Position numbers and translations under genes: made by a program
NCBI RefSeq assembly: GCF_900107395.1
Contig: NZ_FNPW01000008.1
Coordinates: 124,001 to 188,000, forward strand
Direction of reading: 5' to 3'
Origin: Pseudomonas sp. NFIX28
GTDB taxonomy: Bacteria; Pseudomonadota; Gammaproteobacteria; Pseudomonadales; Pseudomonadaceae
DNA: 64,000 nucleotides
Notes under the pieces: generated by a model
Databases searched by the model: none
What the model saw: the letters and a program-made list of their open reading frames with translations, nothing else
What the model was told of the DNA's origin: nothing
Shown: one piece after another, positions 7,758 through 16,601 of the stretch
Layout: the number at the start of each line of letters is the position of its first letter
How positions within the stretch are numbered: the first letter of the stretch is position 1

Positions 7758-9887
7758 GTGGATCGCTCTCAGTTAATCAGTACAGCTCGCACTAACCTGG
7801 CTGACCTCAGTCGGGGGAACCTGGGTGTGCCGCTGTTGCTGCTGGTCATGCTGGCCATGATGATGCTGCCGGTGCCGCCGTTCCTGCTGGACGTGTTCTT
7901 CACCTTCAACATCGCCCTGTCGATCGTCGTGCTGCTGGTCTGCGTGTATGCCTTGCGGCCGCTGGATTTCGCGGTATTCCCAACCATCCTGCTGGTGGCG
8001 ACCCTGTTGCGCCTGGCGCTGAACGTGGCGTCCACGCGTGTGGTAATGCTGCACGGGCAAGACGGCCACGCCGCGGCGGGCAAGGTGATCCAGGCCTTCG
8101 GCGAGGTGGTGATCGGCGGTAACTATGTGGTCGGTATCGTGGTGTTCGCGATCCTGATGATCATCAACTTCGTGGTGGTGACCAAGGGCGCCGGGCGGAT
8201 TTCCGAGGTGAGCGCGCGTTTCACCCTCGACGCGATGCCGGGCAAACAGATGGCCATCGACGCCGACCTCAACGCCGGCCTGATCGACCAGGCGCAGGCC
8301 AAGGCCCGCCGTTCGGAAGTGGCCCAGGAAGCCGAGTTCTACGGTTCCATGGACGGTGCCAGCAAGTTCGTGCGCGGCGACGCCATCGCCGGCCTGCTGA
8401 TCCTGTTCATCAACCTGATCGGCGGCATGGCGGTCGGCATCTTCCAGCACCACATGTCTTTCGGCGATGCCGGCCGGGTGTACGCCTTGCTGACCATCGG
8501 TGACGGTTTGGTGGCGCAATTGCCATCGCTGCTGCTGTCCACCGCGGCCGCGATCATGGTGACCCGTGCTTCCGGTTCCGAAGACATGGGCAAGCAGATC
8601 AACCGGCAGATGTTCGCCTCGCCCCGCGCCCTGGCCGTCGCCGCCGGCCTGATGGCGGTGATGGGCCTGGTGCCGGGCATGCCGCATTTTTCCTTCCTGA
8701 GCATGGCGGCCCTGGCGGCCGGTGCCGCGTACCTGTTCTGGAAGAAGCAGAACGTGGTCCGGGTCCAGGCGCTGGAAGAGGTCAAGCGCCAGCAGGAGCT
8801 GCTGCCTTCACCGGCCCGGGCCATGGAAACCAAGGAGCTGGGCTGGGATGACGTGACCCAGATCGACATGATCGGCCTGGAAGTCGGCTATCGCCTGATT
8901 CCCCTGGTGGACCGCAACCAGGGCGGGCAGCTGCTGGCGCGGATCAAGGGCGTGCGCAAGAAGCTGTCCCAGGACCTGGGCTTCCTCATGCCGACCGTGC
9001 ATATTCGTGACAACCTCGACCTGGCGCCCAGTGCCTACCGGCTGACGCTGATGGGGGTGATCCTGGCCGAGGCCGAGATCTATCCGGACCGCGAGCTGGC
9101 GATCAACCCGGGGCAGGTCTACGGCACGCTCAACGGCATCACCGCCAAGGATCCGGCCTTCGGCCTGGAGGCGGTGTGGATCGAGATCAGCCAGCGCGCC
9201 CAGGCGCAGTCGCTGGGTTACACCGTGGTCGATGCCAGCACCGTGGTCGCCACCCACCTCAACCAGATTCTGTACAAGCACTCCAGCGAGCTGATCGGCC
9301 ACGAAGAGGTCCAGCAGCTCCTGCAATTGCTGGCCAAGGGTTCGCCGAAGCTGGCCGAGGAACTGGTGCCAGGCGTTCTTTCGTTGTCCCAGTTGCTCAA
9401 GGTGCTGCAGGCGCTGCTGGCCGAACAGGTGCCGGTGCGCGATATCCGCAGCATCGCCGAGGCCATCGCGAACAATGCCGCCAAGAGTCAAGATACTGCC
9501 GCTTTGGTGGCCGCGGTGCGCGTCGGTTTGTCGCGCGCCATCGTGCAAAGCATTGTAGGGACTGAGTCCGAGCTGCCTGTGATCACCTTGGAACCCAGGT
9601 TGGAACAGATTTTGCTCAATAGTCTGCAAAAGGCAGGACAAGGCTCGGAAGAGGGCGTCCTGTTGGAGCCAAGCATGGCTGAGAAGCTGCAGCGTTCGTT
9701 GATCGAAGCCGCGCAGCGCCAGGAAATGCAAGGCCAACCGGTGATTCTGCTGGTAGCCGGTCCGGTTCGCGCGATGCTCTCGCGGTTCGGGCGCCTGGCG
9801 GTCCCGGGCTTGCACGTGTTGGCGTACCAGGAAATTCCTGACAACAAGCAAGTGACCATCGTTGCGACAGTAGGCCCCAACGGCTGA
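7758..9887 (+). CDS. flhA: flagellar type III export protein FlhA
   Basis: 709 residues from a GTG start with an upstream GGGAACGGGGAA ribosome site. About eight membrane helices occupy the first 330 residues, including the FHIPEP region with AINPG... the conserved GAGRISEVSARFTLDAMPGK loop is clear. The cytoplasmic domain binds substrate-chaperone complexes. FlhA forms the nonameric export ring and couples proton flow to export. It has its own promoter and leads flhA-flhF-fleN-fliA. Confidence 0.97.
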   Translation: MDRSQLISTARTNLADLSRGNLGVPLLLLVMLAMMMLPVPPFLLDVFFTFNIALSIVVLLVCVYALRPLDFAVFPTILLVATLLRLALNVASTRVVMLHGQDGHAAAGKVIQAFGEVVIGGNYVVGIVVFAILMIINFVVVTKGAGRISEVSARFTLDAMPGKQMAIDADLNAGLIDQAQAKARRSEVAQEAEFYGSMDGASKFVRGDAIAGLLILFINLIGGMAVGIFQHHMSFGDAGRVYALLTIGDGLVAQLPSLLLSTAAAIMVTRASGSEDMGKQINRQMFASPRALAVAAGLMAVMGLVPGMPHFSFLSMAALAAGAAYLFWKKQNVVRVQALEEVKRQQELLPSPARAMETKELGWDDVTQIDMIGLEVGYRLIPLVDRNQGGQLLARIKGVRKKLSQDLGFLMPTVHIRDNLDLAPSAYRLTLMGVILAEAEIYPDRELAINPGQVYGTLNGITAKDPAFGLEAVWIEISQRAQAQSLGYTVVDASTVVATHLNQILYKHSSELIGHEEVQQLLQLLAKGSPKLAEELVPGVLSLSQLLKVLQALLAEQVPVRDIRSIAEAIANNAAKSQDTAALVAAVRVGLSRAIVQSIVGTESELPVITLEPRLEQILLNSLQKAGQGSEEGVLLEPSMAEKLQRSLIEAAQRQEMQGQPVILLVAGPVRAMLSRFGRLAVPGLHVLAYQEIPDNKQVTIVATVGPNG

Positions 9888-9898
9888 GGTAGTGGGTT

Positions 9899-11221
9899 AT
9901 GCAAGTTAAGCGTTTTTTCGCCGCCGATATGCGTCAGGCCATGAAGCTGGTTCGTGATGAGCTGGGCGCCGACGCCGCCATCATTGGCAATCGCCGCATC
10001 GCCGGCGGTGTCGAGCTGACGGCTGCCCTGGATTACAAACTCTCGGCACTGGCACCGCGGGTCCCGAACATGGAGCTCGAGGACGAACTGCGCAAGACTC
10101 AGTCGCGCATTGTCACCGCCCAGGCCGAACTGAGCCTGCGTGGCGATGGCGAAGCCGGCAGCGGCACCAATCGCCAGCTGTTCGCCGGCCTGCCGCTGAC
10201 CGCCGCCGAGCCGCTGATCGAACCTACCTTCAACGAGCCGCAGCGCCCGGCCCCGGTTGCCGTTGCGCCGGCCGTCGACCAGCGTGCGTTCGACTCGATG
10301 CGTTTTGAACTCAACGGCCTGCGCGAGCTGCTGGAAGTCCAGCTCGGCTCCCTGGCCTGGAGCCAACTGCAAGGCAGCCGCCCCGAGCAGGCCAACCTGT
10401 GGCGGCGCCTGCAGCGTATTGGCCTGTCCGGCCCGCTGGCCCGCGACCTGCTGGCGCTGATCACTGAAATCGACGAACCCCGCCAGGCCTGGCGCATGCT
10501 CCTGGCCCACCTGGCGCGGATGATCGTGACCCCGGAAGTCGAGCCGCTGGAGGAGGGTGGGGTGATCGCCATGGTCGGTCCTGCCGGCATGGGCAAGACC
10601 ACCACCCTGGCCAAGCTGGCGGCTCGCTATGTGCTCAAGTACGGCGCGCAGAACATCGCGCTGGTGAGCATGGATAGCTACCGTATCGGCGCCCAGGAGC
10701 AGCTCAAGACCCTGGGGCGGATCCTCAATGTCTCGGTGACCCATGTCGATCCGGGCCAGTCCCTGGCGCAAGCCCTCGACCCGCTGCTGCGCAAGCGCGT
10801 GGTGCTGATCGACACCGCCGGCCTGCAAGCCAGCGACCCGGCCCTGCGCATGCAGCTCGAAAGCCTGGCCGGACGTGGCATTCGGGCAAAAAATTATCTG
10901 GTCTTGGCAACCACTAGCCAGAAACAGGTTCTAACCGCCGCATACCACAGCTACAAGCGTTGCGGGCTGGCCGGCTGCATCCTGACTAAACTGGATGAAA
11001 CCGCCAGTCTCGGTGAGGTGCTGAGCCTGGCGATCAGTCATGAACTCCCCGTTGCCTATCTGACCGATGGCCCGCGGATTCCGGACGACCTGCACTTGCC
11101 GCGCCGTCACCAGCTGGTCAGTCGTGCGGTGAGCGTGCAGATGCAGGAAGAACCCAGCGAGGAAGCCATGGCTGACATGTTCGCTGACCTCTACCACAAC
11201 CCGACCAAGCGGGTTGGCTGA
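9899..11221 (+). CDS. flhF: SRP-type GTPase FlhF, polar flagellum placement
   Basis: 440 residues. A variable N-terminal basic/acidic region is followed by the N and G domains of an SRP GTPase: P-loop GPAGMGKT at 227-234, VSMDSYRIGAQEQLKTLG, DTAGL and TKLDE (guanine specificity). FlhF marks the pole for flagellum assembly and is balanced by FleN. It lies 11 bases after flhA. Confidence 0.97.
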   Translation: MQVKRFFAADMRQAMKLVRDELGADAAIIGNRRIAGGVELTAALDYKLSALAPRVPNMELEDELRKTQSRIVTAQAELSLRGDGEAGSGTNRQLFAGLPLTAAEPLIEPTFNEPQRPAPVAVAPAVDQRAFDSMRFELNGLRELLEVQLGSLAWSQLQGSRPEQANLWRRLQRIGLSGPLARDLLALITEIDEPRQAWRMLLAHLARMIVTPEVEPLEEGGVIAMVGPAGMGKTTTLAKLAARYVLKYGAQNIALVSMDSYRIGAQEQLKTLGRILNVSVTHVDPGQSLAQALDPLLRKRVVLIDTAGLQASDPALRMQLESLAGRGIRAKNYLVLATTSQKQVLTAAYHSYKRCGLAGCILTKLDETASLGEVLSLAISHELPVAYLTDGPRIPDDLHLPRRHQLVSRAVSVQMQEEPSEEAMADMFADLYHNPTKRVG

Positions 11222-11228
11222 GGGAATC

Positions 11229-11330
11229 ATGAAAAGATTGCAATGTACCTACATCGATGGTCTGCCAGGCATTGTTCCGTTAGTGAACGCGCAGCCAGTT
11301 ATGTGGCCCCGTCTAAGTAAGACAAGGTAA
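11229..11330 (+). CDS. possible 33-residue small ORF between flhF and fleN
   Basis: An open frame starts at ATG 11229, eight bases after the flhF stop and preceded by AGGGAA, and ends at TAA 11328-11330, ten bases before fleN. The start reads MKRLQCTYIDGLPGIVPLVN. It has no recognisable domain. It may be a real small protein, a leader that couples flhF and fleN translation, or chance. I could not test conservation. Confidence 0.25.
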   Translation: MKRLQCTYIDGLPGIVPLVNAQPVMWPRLSKTR

Positions 11331-11339
11331 AGAAAGAAC

Positions 11340-12170
11340 ATGGGCAGCATGCATCCCGTACAGGTGATCGCGGTGACCGGCGGCAAAGGTGGCGTCGGCA
11401 AGACTAACGTGTCAGTGAACTTGTCCCTGGCCCTAGCGGAGCTCGGCCGGCGCGTCATGCTGCTGGACGCCGACCTGGGCCTGGCCAACGTCGACGTGCT
11501 CTTGGGGCTGACCCCCAAACGGACTCTCGCCGATGTGATCGAAGGCCGCTGCGAGCTGCGCGATGTGCTGCTGCAGGGGCCGGGTGGAATCCGCATCGTG
11601 CCGGCGGCATCCGGTACCCAGAGCATGGTTCATCTGAGCCCGGCGCAGCATGCCGGCCTGATCCAGGCCTTCAGCGACATCGGCGACAACCTCGATGTGC
11701 TGGTGATCGACACCGCTGCCGGTATCGGTGACTCGGTGGTCAGCTTTGTCCGCGCCGCGCAGGAAGTCTTGCTGGTGGTCTGCGACGAGCCGACTTCGAT
11801 CACCGACGCCTACGCGCTGATCAAGCTGCTCAACCGCGATTACGGCATGAACCGCTTCCGCGTGCTCGCCAACATGGCGCAGAGCCCGCAGGAAGGTCGC
11901 AACCTGTTTGCCAAGTTGACCAAGGTCACGGATCGCTTCCTGGACGTGGCCCTACAATACGTCGGCGCCGTGCCTTACGACGAATGTGTGCGCAAGGCCG
12001 TGCAAAAGCAGCGCGCGGTCTATGAGGCGTTTCCACGTTCGAAATGCGCGCTGGCGTTCAAGGCCATTGCCCAGAAAGTCGACACCTGGCCGTTGCCGGC
12101 CAACCCGCGTGGACATCTGGAATTCTTCGTCGAGCGGCTCGTGCATCAAACAGCGGGACCGGTGCTATGA
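11340..12170 (+). CDS. fleN: MinD/ParA-like ATPase FleN (FlhG), flagellar number regulator
   Basis: 276 residues; deviant Walker A GGKGGVGKT (Lys16 and Lys21), VMLLDADLGLANVDVLLGL and VIDTAAGIG are all in place. FleN limits flagellar number by antagonising FleQ and works opposite FlhF. Met4 is an alternative start. The stop overlaps the fliA start by four bases (ATGA). Confidence 0.97.
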   Translation: MGSMHPVQVIAVTGGKGGVGKTNVSVNLSLALAELGRRVMLLDADLGLANVDVLLGLTPKRTLADVIEGRCELRDVLLQGPGGIRIVPAASGTQSMVHLSPAQHAGLIQAFSDIGDNLDVLVIDTAAGIGDSVVSFVRAAQEVLLVVCDEPTSITDAYALIKLLNRDYGMNRFRVLANMAQSPQEGRNLFAKLTKVTDRFLDVALQYVGAVPYDECVRKAVQKQRAVYEAFPRSKCALAFKAIAQKVDTWPLPANPRGHLEFFVERLVHQTAGPVL

Positions 12171-12907
12171 GCGCCAGCGGCTACAACCTTTACAAAAAGT
12201 CGGCACGTGACAGCCAGTACGAATTGATCGAGCGCTATGCGCCTTTGGTCAAGCGCATTGCCTATCACCTGCTGGCGCGCCTGCCGGCCAGCGTCCAGGT
12301 CGAAGACCTGATCCAGGCCGGGATGATCGGCCTGCTCGAAGTCTCGACCAAGTACGACGCGAGCAAGGGCGCGAGTTTCGAGACCTACGCGGGTATCCGT
12401 ATCCGTGGCGCGATGCTCGATGAGGTTCGTAAAGGTGACTGGGCGCCGCGTTCGGTGCACCGCAATACCCGGATGGTGAGCGACGCCATTCGTGCAATTG
12501 AAGCTAAAACCGGTCGTGACGCTAAAGATCATGAAGTTGCGGCCGAACTTCAATTGAGTCTCGACGATTATTACGGGATTTTGAACGACACCTTGGGCAG
12601 TCGCCTGTTCAGCTTCGACGACCTGTTGCAGGACGGCGAGCATGAAGGGCTGCATGAGGATGGCGCGAGTGCTCATCTCGAGCCGTCGCGCGACCTGGAG
12701 GACGAACGTTTCCAGGCTGCGCTGGCGGACGCGATTGCCAATTTGCCGGAGCGTGAGCGACTGGTCTTGGCGCTGTACTACGACGAAGAGCTGAACCTCA
12801 AGGAAATCGGTGAGGTCCTGGGGGTCAGCGAATCGCGGGTCAGCCAGTTACACAGCCAGTGCGCGGCCCGTTTGCGGGGGCGTTTGGGAGAGTGGCGAGC
12901 GCGCTGA
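12167..12907 (+). CDS. fliA: RNA polymerase sigma factor FliA (sigma-28)
   Basis: 246 residues from the ATG overlapping the fleN stop. Region 2 (DLIQAGMIGLLEVSTKYDAS ... GIRIRGAMLDEVRKGDW) and the region 4 helix-turn-helix (LNLKEIGEVLGVSESRVSQL) are clear. FliA drives late flagellar and chemotaxis genes. An upstream extension of the frame runs inside fleN and is not expected to be translated. Confidence 0.97.
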   Translation: MSASGYNLYKKSARDSQYELIERYAPLVKRIAYHLLARLPASVQVEDLIQAGMIGLLEVSTKYDASKGASFETYAGIRIRGAMLDEVRKGDWAPRSVHRNTRMVSDAIRAIEAKTGRDAKDHEVAAELQLSLDDYYGILNDTLGSRLFSFDDLLQDGEHEGLHEDGASAHLEPSRDLEDERFQAALADAIANLPERERLVLALYYDEELNLKEIGEVLGVSESRVSQLHSQCAARLRGRLGEWRAR

Positions 12908-12910
12908 CAG

Positions 12911-12928
12911 GCAGTGTGGGGACACTGC
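12911..12928 (+). other. stem-loop between fliA and cheY
   Basis: A perfect 7-bp stem (12911-12917 with 12922-12928) with a four-base G loop lies just after the fliA stop. No T-run follows. The remaining 110 bases before cheY show no convincing promoter to me. Confidence 0.35.
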
Positions 12929-13066
12929 GGACGAGACTGGCACGACGTGGCCGGTCTTGCGGTGTGTATTCCATGCAGTCGTTGAGTGCTCTGCCTGATT
13001 GATTGAATGGCGCGTTCAGGTGCTGGACGCGTTTAAGACTGCTTGGAGGTCGAATTGGACAAGAAC

Positions 13067-13438
13067 ATGAAAATCCTCATCGTTGATGACTTCTCAACGA
13101 TGCGGCGGATCATAAAAAACCTGTTGCGTGACCTGGGTTTCACCAACACGGTCGAGGCTGACGATGGCACTACCGCCATCCCGGTCCTCAACAGTGGGAG
13201 CATCGACTTCCTGGTAACGGACTGGAACATGCCTGGCATGACCGGTATCGATCTGCTGCGCCATGTGCGCGCCGATGAAAAACTCAAGCACCTGCCGGTC
13301 CTCATGGTGACCGCCGAAGCCAAGCGCGAACAGATCATCGAAGCTGCCCAGGCCGGCGTAAACGGCTATGTGGTCAAGCCCTTCACGGCCCAGGCGTTGA
13401 AAGAAAAGATCGAGAAGATCTTCGAACGCATCGGTTGA
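13067..13438 (+). CDS. cheY: chemotaxis response regulator CheY
   Basis: 123-residue single-domain receiver: MKILIVDDFSTMRRIIKN, phospho-acceptor Asp in VTDWNMPGM, VTAEA and VVKPF. CheY-P binds FliM and reverses the motor. I give the usual start MKIL at 13067; however the strong GGAGG at 13045-13049 is better spaced for a TTG at 13055, which would add four residues (MDKN). It heads cheYZAB. Confidence 0.95.
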   Translation: MKILIVDDFSTMRRIIKNLLRDLGFTNTVEADDGTTAIPVLNSGSIDFLVTDWNMPGMTGIDLLRHVRADEKLKHLPVLMVTAEAKREQIIEAAQAGVNGYVVKPFTAQALKEKIEKIFERIG

Positions 13439-13468
13439 GATGTGGAACCATTCCGCCACGGGGGAGCT

Positions 13469-14257
13469 ATGGAGCACAACGAATCTTCATTGGGCGATTT
13501 CGAATCGACCCTGAAAAAACACGCACTGGAGCTGGTCGACAGCCTTGAAAAAGGCAAGTTCGGCGAAGCCGTGCAACTGATCCATGAGCTCAACCAGACC
13601 CGTGACCGCGGCCTGTACCAGGAAGTCGGCAAGCTCACCCGCGAGCTGCATAGCGCCATCGTCAATTTCCAGATTGACCCGCATATGCCGCAAGCCGAGG
13701 AAGTTTCACAGATCACGGATGCCACCGAGCGCCTGTCCTATGTGGTCAGGCTGACCGAGGCCGCGGCGAACCGCACCATGGATCTGGTCGAAAGCGCCAC
13801 CCCGTTGGTCAATGGCTTGAGCAGTGAAGCCCAGGCCCTGAGCGCCGATTGGGGGCGCTTCATGCGTCGCGAGCTGGGCGCCGAGGAGTTCCGCGACCTG
13901 GCCCGCCGGGTGGACGGATTCCTGGTTCGCAGCGAGCAGGAGACGCGCGCGGTATCGAGCAACCTCAACGACATTCTGCTGGCGCAGGATTACCAGGACC
14001 TGACCGGTCAGGTGATCAAGCGCGTGACCCAGTTGGTCACCGAAGTCGAGAGCAACCTGCTCAAGCTGGTCCTGATGGCCAGCCAGGTGGATCGTTTTGC
14101 CGGCATCGAACATGACCGTGAATCGATCCTCGCTGAAAAAGATCCGCAAAAACATCTGGCCAAGGGTGAAGGTCCGCAGATTCATGCCGATAAACGTGAA
14201 GACGTTGTATCCGGTCAGGACGATGTCGACGATTTGCTTTCCAGCCTTGGATTTTAG
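13469..14257 (+). CDS. cheZ: CheY phosphatase CheZ
   Basis: 262 residues from ATG 13469, chosen because GGGGAG is 3 bases upstream; an ATG at 13442 is in frame but poorly placed. The catalytic segment is visible as ILLAQDYQDLTGQVIKRV (Asp and Gln of the CheZ active site). The extreme C-terminus VDDLLSSLGF is the CheY-binding peptide. CheZ removes phosphate from CheY-P. It lies between cheY and cheA. Confidence 0.95.
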   Translation: MEHNESSLGDFESTLKKHALELVDSLEKGKFGEAVQLIHELNQTRDRGLYQEVGKLTRELHSAIVNFQIDPHMPQAEEVSQITDATERLSYVVRLTEAAANRTMDLVESATPLVNGLSSEAQALSADWGRFMRRELGAEEFRDLARRVDGFLVRSEQETRAVSSNLNDILLAQDYQDLTGQVIKRVTQLVTEVESNLLKLVLMASQVDRFAGIEHDRESILAEKDPQKHLAKGEGPQIHADKREDVVSGQDDVDDLLSSLGF

Positions 14258-14284
14258 GCTCAGACCTAGTAGGAGCACCCATTA

Positions 14285-16552
14285 ATGAGCTTCGGCGCCG
14301 ATGAAGAAATCCTTCAGGATTTTCTGGTTGAGGCCGGCGAGATTCTAGAGCAACTGTCCGAACAACTGGTCGAGCTGGAAAGCCGGCCGGATGATGCGGA
14401 TTTGCTCAACGCAATTTTTCGCGGTTTTCACACTGTAAAAGGGGGCGCCGGCTTCCTCCAGCTCAACGAGCTGGTGGAGTGCTGCCACATCGCCGAGAAC
14501 GTGTTCGACATCCTGCGCAAGGGTGAGCGTCGCGTCGACGCGGAACTGATGGACGTGGTGCTCGAAGCGCTGGACGCGGTGAACGGCATGTTCGGCCAGG
14601 TGCGCGAGCGTACCGAGATCACCGCCGCCACCCCGCAGTTGCTGGCCGCCCTGGCCCGTCTGGCCGAGCCTGCCGGCGCCGAGGAAGTCGCCGCACCGGT
14701 GGCCGAGGTTGAAGCCGTTGTCGAGCCGGTCGCCGAAAGCGAGTCCGGCGATATCACCGACAGCGAGTTCGAACAGCTGCTCGATTCGCTCAATGCCGCC
14801 AAGGCCGAGGCCGAAGCGCCGTCTGCTGTTGCCCCCGTGGCACCCGCTGCCGGCAGCGAAGCGGCCAGCGACGAAATCACCGATGCCGAGTTCGAGTCGC
14901 TGCTCGACCAACTGCATGGCAAGGGCCAGTTCGCACCGGATGCGGTGGCCCCTTCGGCCACGCCGCCCGCGGCGGAGAAAGCGCCAGCCAGCGACGAAAT
15001 CACCGATGACGAATTCGAAGCCCTGCTGGATCAGCTGCACGGCAAAGGCAACTTTGCAGTCGACGCGCTGGACTCCGCAGTCGCCGCGGCGGTACCGCCG
15101 GCTGCGCCAAGCGCGGCCGCGGCCGGCAGCGACTTGATCACCGACCAGGAATTCGAATCCCTGCTCGACGAGCTGCATGGCAAGGGCAAGTTCTCTGAAG
15201 TACCCGCTGCCGCAGCGACTGTAGGCAGCGCCACCAGCGCTTCGGCCCCGGCGCCTGCCGCCGTCGCCAAGCCGGCGGTGAAGAAAGTCGAAGCCAAGGT
15301 CGAAGCGCCGAAGCCAGCCGCCGCTGCGCCGGCGCCTGCGCGTGCCCCGGCTGCCGCCCCGGCGGAAAAACCGGTCAGCGAAGCCGAAACCACCGTGCGC
15401 GTCGACACCGCGCGGCTGGACGAAATCATGAACATGGTCGGCGAGCTGGTGCTGGTGCGTAACCGCCTGGTGCGCCTGGGCCTCAACAGCGGCGACGAGG
15501 CCATGTCCAAGGCCGTGTCGAACCTCGACGTGGTCACGGCCGACTTGCAGACCGCGGTGATGAAGACCCGGATGCAGCCGATCAAGAAGGTCTTCGGACG
15601 CTTCCCGCGCCTGGTTCGCGACCTGGCTCGCCAGCTCAAGAAAGAGATCAACCTGGAGCTGGTCGGCGAAGAGACCGACCTCGACAAGAACCTCGTCGAG
15701 GCCCTGGCCGACCCGCTGGTGCACTTGGTGCGCAACGCCGTCGACCACGGTATCGAGTCGCCGGAAGAGCGCGAGGCTTCGGGCAAGTCCCGTGGCGGCA
15801 AGGTGGTGCTGGCGGCCGAGCAGGAAGGCGACCACATCCTGCTGTCGATCTCCGATGACGGTAAAGGCATGGACCCGAACGTCCTGCGCGCCATTGCGGT
15901 CAAGCGTGGGGTGATGGACAAGGATGCCGCCGATCGCCTGAGCGATACCGAGTGCTACAACCTGATCTTCGCCCCGGGCTTCTCGACCAAGACCGAGATC
16001 TCCGACGTGTCCGGCCGCGGTGTGGGCATGGACGTGGTGAAGACCAAGATTTCCCAGCTCAACGGTTCGATCAACATCTACTCGACCAAGGGCCAGGGCT
16101 CGAAGATCGTCATCAAGGTGCCGTTGACCCTGGCGATCATGCCGACCCTGATGGTGATGCTGGGCAACCAGGCGTTCGCCTTCCCGCTGGTCAACGTCAA
16201 CGAAATCTTCCACCTGGACCTGTCGCGCACCAACGTGGTCGACGGCCAGGAAGTGGTGATCGTTCGCGACAAGGCGCTGCCACTGTTCTACCTCAAGCGC
16301 TGGCTGGTCAGTTCCGCCGCTCACGAAGAGCAGCGCGAAGGCCACGTGGTGATCCTTTCGGTCGGCACCCAGCGGATCGGCTTCGTCGTCGATCAACTGG
16401 TCGGCCAGGAAGAAGTCGTCATCAAGCCATTGGGCAAGATGCTCCAGGGAACACCGGGCATGTCGGGCGCCACCATTACAGGTGACGGCCGCATCGCACT
16501 GATTCTCGATGTTCCGAGCATGCTCAAGCGTTACGCCGCACGGCGTATTTGA
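14285..16552 (+). CDS. cheA: chemotaxis histidine kinase CheA
   Basis: 755 residues. P1 Hpt domain with His49 in FHTVKGGAG; a long Ala/Pro linker with four repeats (below); dimerisation P3 and ATP-binding P4 (HLVRNAVDHGIE, DDGKGMD, GRGVGMDVVKTKI); C-terminal CheW-like P5. It phosphorylates CheY and CheB in response to receptor arrays. The ribosome site (TAGGAGCACC) is good. A folded P2 domain is not obvious; its place is taken by the repeats. Confidence 0.97.
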   Translation: MSFGADEEILQDFLVEAGEILEQLSEQLVELESRPDDADLLNAIFRGFHTVKGGAGFLQLNELVECCHIAENVFDILRKGERRVDAELMDVVLEALDAVNGMFGQVRERTEITAATPQLLAALARLAEPAGAEEVAAPVAEVEAVVEPVAESESGDITDSEFEQLLDSLNAAKAEAEAPSAVAPVAPAAGSEAASDEITDAEFESLLDQLHGKGQFAPDAVAPSATPPAAEKAPASDEITDDEFEALLDQLHGKGNFAVDALDSAVAAAVPPAAPSAAAAGSDLITDQEFESLLDELHGKGKFSEVPAAAATVGSATSASAPAPAAVAKPAVKKVEAKVEAPKPAAAAPAPARAPAAAPAEKPVSEAETTVRVDTARLDEIMNMVGELVLVRNRLVRLGLNSGDEAMSKAVSNLDVVTADLQTAVMKTRMQPIKKVFGRFPRLVRDLARQLKKEINLELVGEETDLDKNLVEALADPLVHLVRNAVDHGIESPEEREASGKSRGGKVVLAAEQEGDHILLSISDDGKGMDPNVLRAIAVKRGVMDKDAADRLSDTECYNLIFAPGFSTKTEISDVSGRGVGMDVVKTKISQLNGSINIYSTKGQGSKIVIKVPLTLAIMPTLMVMLGNQAFAFPLVNVNEIFHLDLSRTNVVDGQEVVIVRDKALPLFYLKRWLVSSAAHEEQREGHVVILSVGTQRIGFVVDQLVGQEEVVIKPLGKMLQGTPGMSGATITGDGRIALILDVPSMLKRYAARRI
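14750..15195 (+). repeat. four acidic LLD repeats in the CheA linker
   Basis: In CheA the pattern [DE]-I-T-D-x-E-F-E-x-L-L-D-x-L starts at about residues 156, 196, 237 and 283; the last three continue with HGKG. Example: DEITDAEFESLLDQLHGKG. The copies are spaced 40-46 residues apart by Ala/Pro linkers. The motif resembles the CheY-docking peptides of FliM and CheZ. Confidence 0.85.
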
Positions 16553-16562
16553 ATACCGGAGG

Positions 16563-16588
16563 GGCGGGGCCATTTGCCTTGCCCCGCC
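16563..16588 (+). other. GC stem-loop between cheA and cheB
   Basis: A perfect 8-bp GC stem (GGCGGGGC with GCCCCGCC) with a 10-base loop lies in the 49-base cheA-cheB gap, just upstream of the cheB ribosome site. There is no T-run, so it more likely adjusts mRNA stability or cheB expression than terminates. Confidence 0.4.
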
Positions 16589-16601
16589 TAACGGAGTGTT
16601 T

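Noticed and set aside
12931..12960. TGGCACG as a sigma-54 promoter before cheY
   Set aside because: The -24 box is perfect but no TTGC or GC lies at the required distance (GGCC instead).
14186..14193. GCCGATAA inside cheZ as a FliA promoter for cheA
   Set aside because: The upstream box (TGAAGGTC) is a poor match and the site is inside coding sequence; not strong enough to list.
14750..15195. Repeats in cheA as an assembly or tandem-duplication artefact
   Set aside because: The copies differ in DNA and protein sequence and are separated by different linkers, so they are an old, selected feature.
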